DNA of 6,900 nt, from positions 18,866 through 25,765 of the forward strand of contig DYRK01000014.1 of NCBI GenBank assembly GCA_020718785.1, given 5' to 3'. The notes under the pieces were generated by a model. The model did not search any database and was not told the DNA's origin. It saw nothing but the letters and a program-made list of their open reading frames with translations. Below are positions 1 through 6,406 of the stretch, one piece after another. Both the position numbers and the translations under genes were made by a program. Source of the stretch: Desulfatirhabdium butyrativorans. Its GTDB lineage: Bacteria > Desulfobacterota > Desulfobacteria > Desulfobacterales > DYRK01. Every line of letters begins with the position of its first letter. Positions within the stretch are counted from its first letter, which is position 1.

Positions 1-106
1 ACAGGTTGCAGGTTACAGGTTGCAGGTAACAGGTTGCAGGTTGCAGGTGACAGGTAACCGGGTGACATTTCTGCAACCTGCAACCTGTCACTTGTCACCT
101 GCAAAA
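1..106. repeat. Degenerate heptanucleotide tandem repeats, then inverted copies
   Basis: Eight consecutive 7-base units of the form (A/G)CAGGT(T/A/G) run from 1 to 56. After a divergent spacer, five units on the opposite orientation follow: TGCAACC at 72-78 and 79-85, TGTCACT at 86-92, TGTCACC at 93-99 and a decayed TGCAAAA at 100-106. The block starts at the window edge, so its true left limit is unknown. Short tandemly repeated heptamers of this sort are known from heterocystous cyanobacteria (STRR sequences) and, to my recollection, also occur in some large deltaproteobacterial genomes. I see no coding potential. It is upstream of pabBC and ends about 40 bases before its start codon. Confidence 0.9.
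29..88. repeat. 18-bp perfect inverted repeat formed by the heptamers
   Basis: Bases 29-46 are the exact reverse complement of 71-88 (arm core CAGGTTGCAGGTTGCAG), with a loop of 24 bases. This makes a strong cruciform or RNA hairpin in front of pabBC. There is no T-run directly after it, so it is not a canonical intrinsic terminator. Other heptamer registers can pair as well, so the structure is not unique. Confidence 0.85.
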
Positions 107-147
107 CATGGAAGGATGAGCAACTTATCAACAATCCATTATCAAAT

Positions 148-1872
148 ATGTGCATTATCCGGGATATAACAGAGAGACAATGGCTCTGTTTCTCCGATCC
201 CTGCGAGGTCGTTACCGTCAGTCATATTGATAAAGTTGTGCCTGAACTGGAACGGGTCGAAACGGCTGTGAATGAGCAGGGACTTTATGCTGTGGGCTTT
301 ATAAGTTACGAGGCATCTCCGGCTTATGATTCCGCGCTTCGGACCCATCCGGCTTCGGATTTTCCGCTGCTGTGGTTCGGCCTTTACTCCGAAGCAGAGA
401 AAATGACTCTTCCTGTGCCGGATAAAATGACTCATATACCCGCACAGTGGACGCCTTCCGTGAGCAAAGCCGAGTATGATGAGGCGATTGCTAAGATCAA
501 AGCCCATATTGCACAGGGAGATACCTATCAGGTGAATTATACCTTCCGCCTGAATGCTCCTTTTTCCGGGGATGCGCGCTCGCTTTTCTTTGAACTCATG
601 GCTGTTCAGGAGACAAAATATGCCGCGTATATTGATACAGGCAGGTTTGCAGTCTGTTCCGCCTCTCCGGAACTGTTTTTCTCTCTGAACGGACAGGAAC
701 TCAGGCTGCGCCCCATGAAAGGAACGGCTCCGAGAGGCATGACTCTTTCGGAAGATAAGAGCCGGGCATTGCAGTTGCATCATTCGGAAAAAAACCGGGC
801 TGAAAATATCATGATCGTTGACATGATCCGAAACGATTCGGGCAGAATTGCTCTCCCGGGAAGCGTGATCGTTCCCAAGTGCTTTGAAGTTGAAAAATAT
901 CCTACGGTCTGGCAGATGACTTCCACTGTGACCGCAAAGACAGACGCATCGCTCTGCAAGATTATGGCAGCACTTTTTCCCTGCGCGTCCATTACCGGCG
1001 CGCCCAAAAGCAGCACTATGAATATCATCTCGAATCTGGAGACAAGTCCGAGGCATGTTTATACCGGCTGTATCGGACTTATCGCTCCGGAGCGCAAGGC
1101 ACGGTTCAGTATTGCTATCCGAACCCTTATTGCCGACAGAGAGACAAATCAGGCAGAATACGGCGTAGGCGGCGGAATTGTGTGGGATTCTGATACCGAA
1201 GACGAATATGAAGAATGCAGGATCAAAGCACGCGTATTATCTCAAAGACGGCCCGATTTCTCGCTTTTGGAAAGCCTGTTATGGGAGCCTGAAAGCGGCT
1301 ATTTCCTCACGGATTATCATCTCCGGCGCATGAGGGATTCGGCGGCTTATTTTGACTTTCCTTTTGATCCAGAAGACATCATAGAAAAACTCGGCGAGAT
1401 AAGCAGAAGTTTTGAAAAAAATATGTCCTACAAAGTAAGACTTCTTCTATCCGAACAAGGAGTTGTATCCTGTCAGTCTCAGCCCATAGATATGAATCTG
1501 TCTGCTCCGGTAAGACTTGGATTATCGCCATCGCCGGTCAACTCCGATAATCCTTTTCTGTATCATAAGACAACATACCGTCAGATATATGAAACAGCAA
1601 TGAAAAACTGTCCGGGGAAAGACGATGCGATTCTATGCAATGAGCGCGGGGAAGTAACAGAAACAAGCATCGCCAACATTGTGATTCAATACAAAGGGAA
1701 AAGGATCACTCCACCTGTGCGATGCGGATTGCTGGCAGGCACATTCCGGGCATATCTCATAGACCGGGGAGAAATAGAAGAGGATATTGTTTCTGTTGAA
1801 ATGCTTGCACAGAGCGAGCATATTTGGCTGATCAATTCGGTACGATTATGGCGTAAAGCGGTTCTGACTTAA
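148..1872 (+). CDS. pabB: Fused aminodeoxychorismate synthase component I / 4-amino-4-deoxychorismate lyase
   Basis: The 574-residue protein joins a PabB chorismate-binding domain to a PabC-like PLP lyase domain. The first half converts chorismate plus ammonia to aminodeoxychorismate. The second half releases p-aminobenzoate and pyruvate, feeding folate synthesis in the cytoplasm. Visible motifs in the PabB half (about 100-365) are GDTYQVNYT (124-132), SPELFF (173-178), RPMKGT (188-193) with Lys191, NRAEN...VDMIRND (216-230), ITGAPK (282-287) and GGGIVWDS...EYEE (341-356). The lysine in (P)xKGT is diagnostic for PabB, where TrpE has alanine. The lyase half (about 367-574) has the candidate PLP lysine Lys474 in YHKTT, the ETSIANIV motif (505-512) and a C-terminal NSVR. 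Nothing is truncated. The start at 148 fits family N-termini, but no Shine-Dalgarno sequence lies at normal distance; a GGAAGG is about 30 bases upstream. The amidotransferase pabA is not in the window. Confidence 0.93.
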   Translation: MCIIRDITERQWLCFSDPCEVVTVSHIDKVVPELERVETAVNEQGLYAVGFISYEASPAYDSALRTHPASDFPLLWFGLYSEAEKMTLPVPDKMTHIPAQWTPSVSKAEYDEAIAKIKAHIAQGDTYQVNYTFRLNAPFSGDARSLFFELMAVQETKYAAYIDTGRFAVCSASPELFFSLNGQELRLRPMKGTAPRGMTLSEDKSRALQLHHSEKNRAENIMIVDMIRNDSGRIALPGSVIVPKCFEVEKYPTVWQMTSTVTAKTDASLCKIMAALFPCASITGAPKSSTMNIISNLETSPRHVYTGCIGLIAPERKARFSIAIRTLIADRETNQAEYGVGGGIVWDSDTEDEYEECRIKARVLSQRRPDFSLLESLLWEPESGYFLTDYHLRRMRDSAAYFDFPFDPEDIIEKLGEISRSFEKNMSYKVRLLLSEQGVVSCQSQPIDMNLSAPVRLGLSPSPVNSDNPFLYHKTTYRQIYETAMKNCPGKDDAILCNERGEVTETSIANIVIQYKGKRITPPVRCGLLAGTFRAYLIDRGEIEEDIVSVEMLAQSEHIWLINSVRLWRKAVLT

Positions 1873-1887
1873 TAAAAGGAAGATGTT

Positions 1888-3690
1888 ATGAATATGTTTT
1901 CAAAAGCAGTTATTGCACTGGTTCTGTTTTGGCAGACAACAGCATTTGCCGCACCGGAACTTCCCAAAGACATCGAATGGCTGACTAACGATACTGACCC
2001 TGTCTATGCCTCGCCCGAGGCAAAAACCGGCGGCACATTCAATACGTCCATACTGAGTTTTCCTCCGACATTTCGGGTAGTAGGACCTGATTCCAACAGC
2101 AGTTTCAGGAGTGCGGTTCTTGACAATCAACTGAGTCTGATCGGCATTCATCCCAATACAGAGAATATTACTCCCGAACTTGCAACCCACTGGGCTTTTG
2201 ACAAAGACAAAAAGACCATGTATTTCAAGCTTAATCCCAAAGCCCTATGGTCCGACGGCAAGCCTGTAACAGCGGATGATTTTGTTTATACGCTGGAATT
2301 CATGCGTTCCGAACACATTGTCGCGCCCTGGTACAACGACTACTATAGCAAAGAAATTGGACAGGTGATTGTCTATGACGATCATACATTGGCAGTAGTC
2401 AGCAGCAAGCCGGTTCCCGATCTTCATCTGATACTCGGTATTCAGCCCACGCCCCGGCATTTCTACGGAAAGTTAGAAAAGGATTTTACCCAGAAATACA
2501 ACTGGGAAATCGCGCCGAATACCGGAGCCTATCAGATATCTGATTTCAAAAAAGGCAAATACGTCAAGTTCAAACGGAAAGAGGACTGGTGGGCAAAAGA
2601 CCTTCGCTATTTCAAAAACCGCTTCAACGCAGACACCGTTATTATTACGGTAGTCAGAGATTTCAACATGATGTGGGAATATTTCAAAAAAGCCAAACAG
2701 GATGTATTTGCCCTCAATTTTCCCGAATATTGGCACGACAAAAGCAAAACGCCTGTAGTTGAAAACGGTTATGTTTATAAAATCTGGTTTTTCAATGATA
2801 CCCAGCAATCGGCATCAGGACTGTGGCTGAATCAGGATCGGGAGATATTCAAGGATAAAAATGTCCGATACGCGTTTGCTCATGCCATGAACATCGAAAA
2901 GGTGATCGAGCAGGTGCTTCGCAATGATTATTTCAGGCTGGAACAGGGATTTATGGGCTACGGTGCTTATTCCGATACTGCCATCAGAGCCAGACGCTTT
3001 GATTTGGACAAGGTAGAAGCATATATGAAGGAATCCGGCTGGAAAAAAGGCGCGGACGGTATCTGGGAGAAAAACGGGCTGCGCTTTTCCGTGGAGGTCA
3101 CATACAGCATCGAGGAGCATACGCCCCGGCTTGTAGTATTAAAAGAAGAGGCGAAAAAAGCAGGAATCGAGTTAAGACTTCAGAAATTGGACCCTTCTGC
3201 CTCATATAAGAAAGTCATGGAAAAAAAGCACGATGTGGCATGGTCGGGCTGGAGTACATCTCTGCGGCCCCAGTATTGGGAGCATTTCCATTCTGCCAAT
3301 GCCCACAAGTCTCAGACCAACAATATCACCAATACCGATGATCCTGAAATGGATAAACTGATTGACTCATACCGCAATTCGCTCGAAGAAAAAGAACGCA
3401 TTGCACTTTCCCTGAAAATTCAGGAGAAAATTCACGAAATCGGCTCATTTGTTCCTACCTTCATGGTTCCATATATCCGTCAGGCATACTGGCGCTGGTG
3501 GAAACTGCCGACACCGCCCGGAACAAAGCATTCCGAAGACCTTTTTGATCCCTTCGGATCAGGAGCCGGGGGACTGTTCTGGTTTGACGAAGCTGTTTAC
3601 AACGAAACACAGGAAGCCATGAAATCCGGGAAAACTTTTCCGCCTGTGACGAGCATTGATGAAACCTATAAAATGAAGCTCGGAAACTGA
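1888..3690 (+). CDS. Periplasmic family 5 (YejA-like) extracellular solute-binding protein
   Basis: This 600-residue protein is the substrate-capturing component of a peptide/nickel-type ABC importer. A Sec signal peptide is visible: Lys6, a hydrophobic stretch from about residue 7 to 15, and an AFA|AP cleavage site after residue 21. There is no lipobox, so a soluble periplasmic protein is expected. The SBP_bac_5 fold is shown by GGTFN (48-52), the signature WSDGKPVTADDFVYT (121-135) and the downstream NTGAY and DWW elements. The late 'YWEHFHS' segment and the C-terminal WRWW...LFWFD region resemble E. coli YejA (about 600 residues) more than OppA. A clear AAAGGA lies 7 bases before the ATG, and the gap to the pabBC stop is only 15 bases, so cotranscription is likely. 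No permease or ATPase gene follows, so it is an orphan here. The ligand cannot be read from the sequence; oligopeptides are the family default. Confidence 0.9.
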   Translation: MNMFSKAVIALVLFWQTTAFAAPELPKDIEWLTNDTDPVYASPEAKTGGTFNTSILSFPPTFRVVGPDSNSSFRSAVLDNQLSLIGIHPNTENITPELATHWAFDKDKKTMYFKLNPKALWSDGKPVTADDFVYTLEFMRSEHIVAPWYNDYYSKEIGQVIVYDDHTLAVVSSKPVPDLHLILGIQPTPRHFYGKLEKDFTQKYNWEIAPNTGAYQISDFKKGKYVKFKRKEDWWAKDLRYFKNRFNADTVIITVVRDFNMMWEYFKKAKQDVFALNFPEYWHDKSKTPVVENGYVYKIWFFNDTQQSASGLWLNQDREIFKDKNVRYAFAHAMNIEKVIEQVLRNDYFRLEQGFMGYGAYSDTAIRARRFDLDKVEAYMKESGWKKGADGIWEKNGLRFSVEVTYSIEEHTPRLVVLKEEAKKAGIELRLQKLDPSASYKKVMEKKHDVAWSGWSTSLRPQYWEHFHSANAHKSQTNNITNTDDPEMDKLIDSYRNSLEEKERIALSLKIQEKIHEIGSFVPTFMVPYIRQAYWRWWKLPTPPGTKHSEDLFDPFGSGAGGLFWFDEAVYNETQEAMKSGKTFPPVTSIDETYKMKLGN

Positions 3691-3700
3691 CTTGAAATTA

Positions 3701-3750
3701 GCGTTTATTGGCGTTTATCAGCGGTTCTTTATTAACCTCGAATAAACGCC
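3701..3750. repeat. Direct and inverted GCGTTTAT repeats between convergent genes
   Basis: GCGTTTAT occurs directly repeated at 3701-3708 and 3711-3718. Its inverted copy ATAAACGCC at 3742-3750 gives a 9-bp stem with 3710-3718 and a 23-base loop. The first copy could pair with the same partner, so two hairpins are mutually exclusive. It sits just beyond the solute-binding protein stop and just before the radical SAM stop on the other strand, a position suited to bidirectional termination or mRNA 3'-end protection. There is no adjacent T-run on the plus strand. The 'GCGTTTATtgGCGTTTATcaGCGGTT' pattern resembles common dispersed intergenic repeats, which is my inference. Confidence 0.6.
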
Positions 3751-3752
3751 GA

Positions 3753-5636
3753 TTACGGGTTCGCCGCCGCCGAACCTCTTGGCACAGCCAGACTGAGATA
3801 TTTTCCATCTTCTTCGAACATCAGCTTTTTATCCCTCATCATGTTCAAAAAAGGCAGAATCTTATCTTCAGACATCTGAGGAAAACGGCTCAGAATATCT
3901 CGGGCATGCCGATGTCTCAGACAGAAGAGATAAATTTCTCTTGATGTTCCCAAGAGCCGATGCCTGAGCGGTTCATCGTCAATCTGCTTTTGGCGGATAA
4001 TCAGGAAATCCCTGCCGTCCTGAAAACTGAGAATCGGCCTGTCATAAATGCCTTTGTGAAACTCGGCATAATGCTTTTTCCATGCCGTTATTTTTTTTCT
4101 GACCGGCTCCCAGAGCTTTTTCTGATATCTTATATCTCCCCGATATGCCTGAATCATAAAGCGCACGGATTTAAAAACAGATTCCGGAAACATGGCTGCA
4201 TAATATGGATGGTTAAACACGGCTTTGATACCGAATTCACGGGGATGATGCCATACCGGGCTTTCAAGTCCCAGCCAGAAATGAACAAAGTGCAGGGGTC
4301 GGAAAGGCAGAGCAAAATCAAGAGTATGCAGAGTTTGGTCAACATCCTGCTGACTGCTTCCGGGAAAATGAAGAATCAGGTTCGAGTGATTTGAAATGCC
4401 CAATGCCTCGCAATCTCTCATGATTTCCAGATTCTGAATAGCCGTGGTTCCCTTATTCAGTTTGTTCAGCAGACTTGTGCTGAGAGCTTCGATGCCGATC
4501 TGCACTTCGTTTACTCCGGCAGCTTTCATGCGTTCCAGCACCGATTTGGGAGTTGTGGGCCGGATTTCACAGAACAGACGCAAATCTTTGTTCAATTGAC
4601 TCAGTCGGGAGAAAATATCTTCCGAAGTTTTCAGCGGAGAGACATTGTCCATGACTGCTACAGACAGGAGTTTATGCTTTGCCGTGAGACAATCTATCTC
4701 GGAAACAGCCTGTTCCGGCGATTTTGAGCGAAATCCCTCCCATTGGAGATTGAGATTGCAGAATGCACAGCCTGAGAAATTCTTTCCGGCTTCTTTTTTC
4801 CGCCACCAGCAGCCGCGAGACATCTCAACAGGAAGGGTTGGAAAAAATGCTTTTTTCGGACCCAAACTTTTGAGCAATTCAAAATATTCATCATAATCCG
4901 GAACCGGAAGATATTCCAGCGTCTCCATCTGACAGAAAGCAGGAGCATGTCGGCGGCATGCCCTTTCACGGGTCACAATAGCGGGCATCTGTGCAATGAC
5001 TTCATCTCCCCGGTCTGTTCCGAGATAACGGACAATATGACTCAGGGGAAGCTCGCCTTCTCCGTTTACTGCAAAGTCAATATCCGGGAATGCCTGCAAT
5101 ATATCCATAGCCGAATTTCCTGAAAACATTGAACCGCCTATCACAACAGAAAGTTTCGGATATTGTTCTTTAATTCTGCGGATAATATAGAGTGATGAAG
5201 TCAATTGGCAGAGACAGACGGAAAATCCCGCAAGATCAAAACTGCCCCAGTCTGTGCTGCCGATAAAAGTTTCGGTAATATCTCTGATTTGCTCTGTAAT
5301 ATCGCTGAAACAAATATTTTTTGATAAGGCATTTGCGCGGCTTTCTTTTTTAAAGACTGTTTCGATCTGTTCGAAACGATCCGGGAACAGAAGCGATGCA
5401 TAGACGCTTTCTGCGAGCCATGTCCGCTCGGAAATCGCCTGATAGCTTTTATATCCGATATGTTCTGCTGCCTTGAGATAGAAGTGATGTGCTTCTGCCT
5501 TCAGGTCCGGAAACTGCGATTTCAGGTATGCCTTTAATGCGCCCAACTGAATCGAGGGCCGGCTGAACAGGGGCCAGGGCGCAGAAACAAGAACTATGTG
5601 TTTAAGCGAAGCCGGATTCTTATCGTTTCGGATCAT
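3753..5636 (-). CDS. B12-binding radical SAM protein, RiPP maturation radical SAM protein 1-like
   Basis: This 627-residue protein is similar to the family called RiPP maturation radical SAM protein 1, class B cobalamin-dependent enzymes believed to modify (often C-methylate) ribosomal peptides. An N-terminal Rossmann/B12-type domain spans about 12-205 (VLVSAPWP, PSIQLGALKAYL, VVIGGSMFSG at 164-173, NGEGELP at 191-197). The radical SAM domain begins at EMSRGCWW. The cluster-binding cysteines are Cys276, Cys290 and Cys293 (SRGCWW...GCAFCNLN), followed by RSKSP, MDNVSP (329-334), EIRP (357-360) and GIEALS (381-386). A C-terminal region of about 170 residues ends in a small, possibly winged-helix-like part. 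The spacing CX13CX2C is longer than the roughly CX7CX2C I recall for the family. The start is supported by AAGG six bases upstream. It overlaps the DUF3783 gene by 17 bases. No precursor peptide, peptidase or exporter is seen, so RiPP chemistry is inferred from family only. Confidence 0.85.
   Translation of the reverse strand: MIRNDKNPASLKHIVLVSAPWPLFSRPSIQLGALKAYLKSQFPDLKAEAHHFYLKAAEHIGYKSYQAISERTWLAESVYASLLFPDRFEQIETVFKKESRANALSKNICFSDITEQIRDITETFIGSTDWGSFDLAGFSVCLCQLTSSLYIIRRIKEQYPKLSVVIGGSMFSGNSAMDILQAFPDIDFAVNGEGELPLSHIVRYLGTDRGDEVIAQMPAIVTRERACRRHAPAFCQMETLEYLPVPDYDEYFELLKSLGPKKAFFPTLPVEMSRGCWWRKKEAGKNFSGCAFCNLNLQWEGFRSKSPEQAVSEIDCLTAKHKLLSVAVMDNVSPLKTSEDIFSRLSQLNKDLRLFCEIRPTTPKSVLERMKAAGVNEVQIGIEALSTSLLNKLNKGTTAIQNLEIMRDCEALGISNHSNLILHFPGSSQQDVDQTLHTLDFALPFRPLHFVHFWLGLESPVWHHPREFGIKAVFNHPYYAAMFPESVFKSVRFMIQAYRGDIRYQKKLWEPVRKKITAWKKHYAEFHKGIYDRPILSFQDGRDFLIIRQKQIDDEPLRHRLLGTSREIYLFCLRHRHARDILSRFPQMSEDKILPFLNMMRDKKLMFEEDGKYLSLAVPRGSAAANP
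3758..3780 (+). terminator. Possible weak intrinsic terminator for the pabBC-SBP unit
   Basis: GGTTCG (3758-3763) pairs with CGAACC (3771-3776) around a 7-base GC loop, followed only by TCTT. It lies inside the last codons of the convergent radical SAM gene. The stem is short and the U-tract poor, so termination is plausible but not demonstrated. Confidence 0.3.
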
Positions 5637-6069
5637 TCAATGCCTTGCTTTCAGCGGTCAATTCTTCCAGCAATTCGCTCAGAGTCCAGTTTTCGGACAC
5701 CGGCGTCAGAACTGCCCACAAGGGTTTCGGCAATCCCAGTCCCCGATAGGCTTTCATGATGGTATGAAGTTCTTCTTCGGTGATCCCGGAGAGAATCACT
5801 GCCCGAGAAATATGAGAATCCTTTCCTAAACCGCTTTTATCAGGCAATGCCATGATCTCGCCGAGGGTTTTTTCCAAATCCGCCTCTTCTGCGAAAACCA
5901 GCGGCAAAGGAGTCAATTGATTCCTTTCAGGCAGTTGTATGAAAACCTTATGTTCCGATGCCGTATAGCCGCAGAGGGCTATTTTCCGGGGACCGTACAT
6001 CCTTTCCGACGATGTTCCGACTTTTTCAAAACTTCCCTGAGACATAATTTTTTCCATTTGCATGGGCAT
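5620..6069 (-). CDS. DUF3783 domain protein, upstream partner of the radical SAM gene
   Basis: The 149-residue protein has no signal peptide or membrane segment. The C-terminal half (about 87-138) matches my memory of DUF3783: SRAVILSGITEEELH (88-102), AYRGLGLPKPLWAVLTP (107-123) and ENWTLSELLEEL (126-137). The N-terminal half has RMYGPRKIALCGY (23-35) and VFAEEADLEKTLGEIM (58-73), also conserved in look. No catalytic motif is evident and the biochemical role is unknown. Four in-frame ATGs compete (6069, 6063, 6057, 6045). The one at 6045 starts MSQGSFEKVG and fits the conserved part best. None has a good Shine-Dalgarno sequence; a GGAA precedes 6045. Overlap with the radical SAM gene implies a joint function. 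The upstream region is only 23 bases long before a fold-back element, so its promoter is either in that element or further right. Confidence 0.75.
   Translation of the reverse strand: MPMQMEKIMSQGSFEKVGTSSERMYGPRKIALCGYTASEHKVFIQLPERNQLTPLPLVFAEEADLEKTLGEIMALPDKSGLGKDSHISRAVILSGITEEELHTIMKAYRGLGLPKPLWAVLTPVSENWTLSELLEELTAESKALNDPKR
5643..5646 (-). promoter_or_regulatory. Shine-Dalgarno of the radical SAM gene, inside the upstream gene
   Basis: AAGG on the minus strand is six bases before the ATG at 5636. It lies within the last codons of the DUF3783 gene, whose stop is 17 bases past that ATG. Ribosomes finishing the first gene would expose or re-use this site, so coupled translation is expected. 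Confidence 0.6.
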
Positions 6070-6081
6070 GTCGGCGACATG
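6067..6081. promoter_or_regulatory. 15-base palindrome covering the first DUF3783 ATG
   Basis: CATGTCG-G-CGACATG is a perfect 7-1-7 inverted repeat. It includes the outermost candidate start codon (6067-6069). It could be an operator half-site pair, or an mRNA hairpin that hides the upstream start and favours the internal ATG at 6045. No regulator gene is nearby, so the function is speculative. Confidence 0.35.
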
Positions 6082-6092
6082 ACCTTGTTTAC

Positions 6093-6200
6093 TACAGATT
6101 TTCAGAAATTGAATTTCACAGGGCTACTGGGAGGAGATAATACTGTGCCGTATATCTCCGACCGGTAACGCCGTGAAATTCAATTTCTGGAAAATCTGTA
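6093..6200. mobile_element. 108-base MITE-like fold-back element with TA at both ends
   Basis: Bases 6093-6119 and the reverse complement of 6173-6200 are identical except for one extra base in the right arm, giving a 27-bp stem. Both ends read TA-CAGATTTT, so each terminal repeat is flanked by TA, the target duplication typical of IS630/Tc1-mariner elements. The 53-base centre also folds: 6125-6130 with 6162-6167, and GGAGATA (6133-6139) plus TAC with GTA plus TATCTCC (6150-6159) around a 6-base loop. Almost the whole element is therefore one long hairpin. There is no coding capacity. It sits between the PIN remnant (3 bases to its stop codon) and the DUF3783 start (24 bases). Size, arm length and TA ends resemble Neisseria Correia elements in architecture. 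Mobility is inferred from structure; only one copy is visible. Confidence 0.75.
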
Positions 6201-6203
6201 AAT

Positions 6204-6406
6204 TCAAAGCAAAACATCAAATCCTTCCTGAGTAAAATGTCTGTCATGTGTCAGAACCTCAGTCAGTCCGTAATCACGCATCACATTTATCGAAATACAG
6301 TCTGTCAGGCTGTAACCTTTATCAGAACGGGCTTTATAAAGAGCCAAGCCTGTGAAATCAGTTTATCCCGTGTGTGCGGCACAGTTTCAATATAAGGGTC
6401 TTTCCT
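6204..6406 (-). pseudogene. C-terminal remnant of a PIN-domain (VapC-like) toxin, frameshifted
   Basis: In one frame (6362 to the TGA at 6204-6206) 52 residues read GLALYKARSDKGYSLTDC, VMRDYGLTEVLTHDRHF and QEGFDVLL. This is the classic end of a PIN-domain ribonuclease with the acidic residues of LTDC and THD retained. A stop (TAA, 6363-6365) precedes it. The neighbouring frame just upstream (6365-6406) continues the family pattern as RKDPYIETVPHTRD, so a frameshift occurred around 6363. The N-terminal half, holding the first catalytic Asp and the Glu, is missing, so it cannot be an active nuclease. No antitoxin gene is seen. The identification is by motif memory and fairly secure for the C-terminus. 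Confidence 0.75.

Noticed and set aside
1..106. CRISPR array
   Set aside because: The repeats are contiguous 7-mers without spacers and include inverted copies.
142..1056. Long minus-strand open frame opposite pabBC (304 codons)
   Set aside because: It is antisense to strongly recognisable PabB motifs, has no family resemblance and is rich in Cys/His/Arg as expected of a shadow frame.
3708..4394. Plus-strand open frames opposite the rSAM gene
   Set aside because: They lie across conserved rSAM C-terminal coding sequence on the other strand; no motif and no Shine-Dalgarno support.
6093..6200. Intrinsic terminator or riboswitch
   Set aside because: The arms are AT-rich and 27 bp long, with TA borders and no following U-tract on either strand. 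A fold-back mobile element explains all of it better, though a secondary terminator effect is possible.
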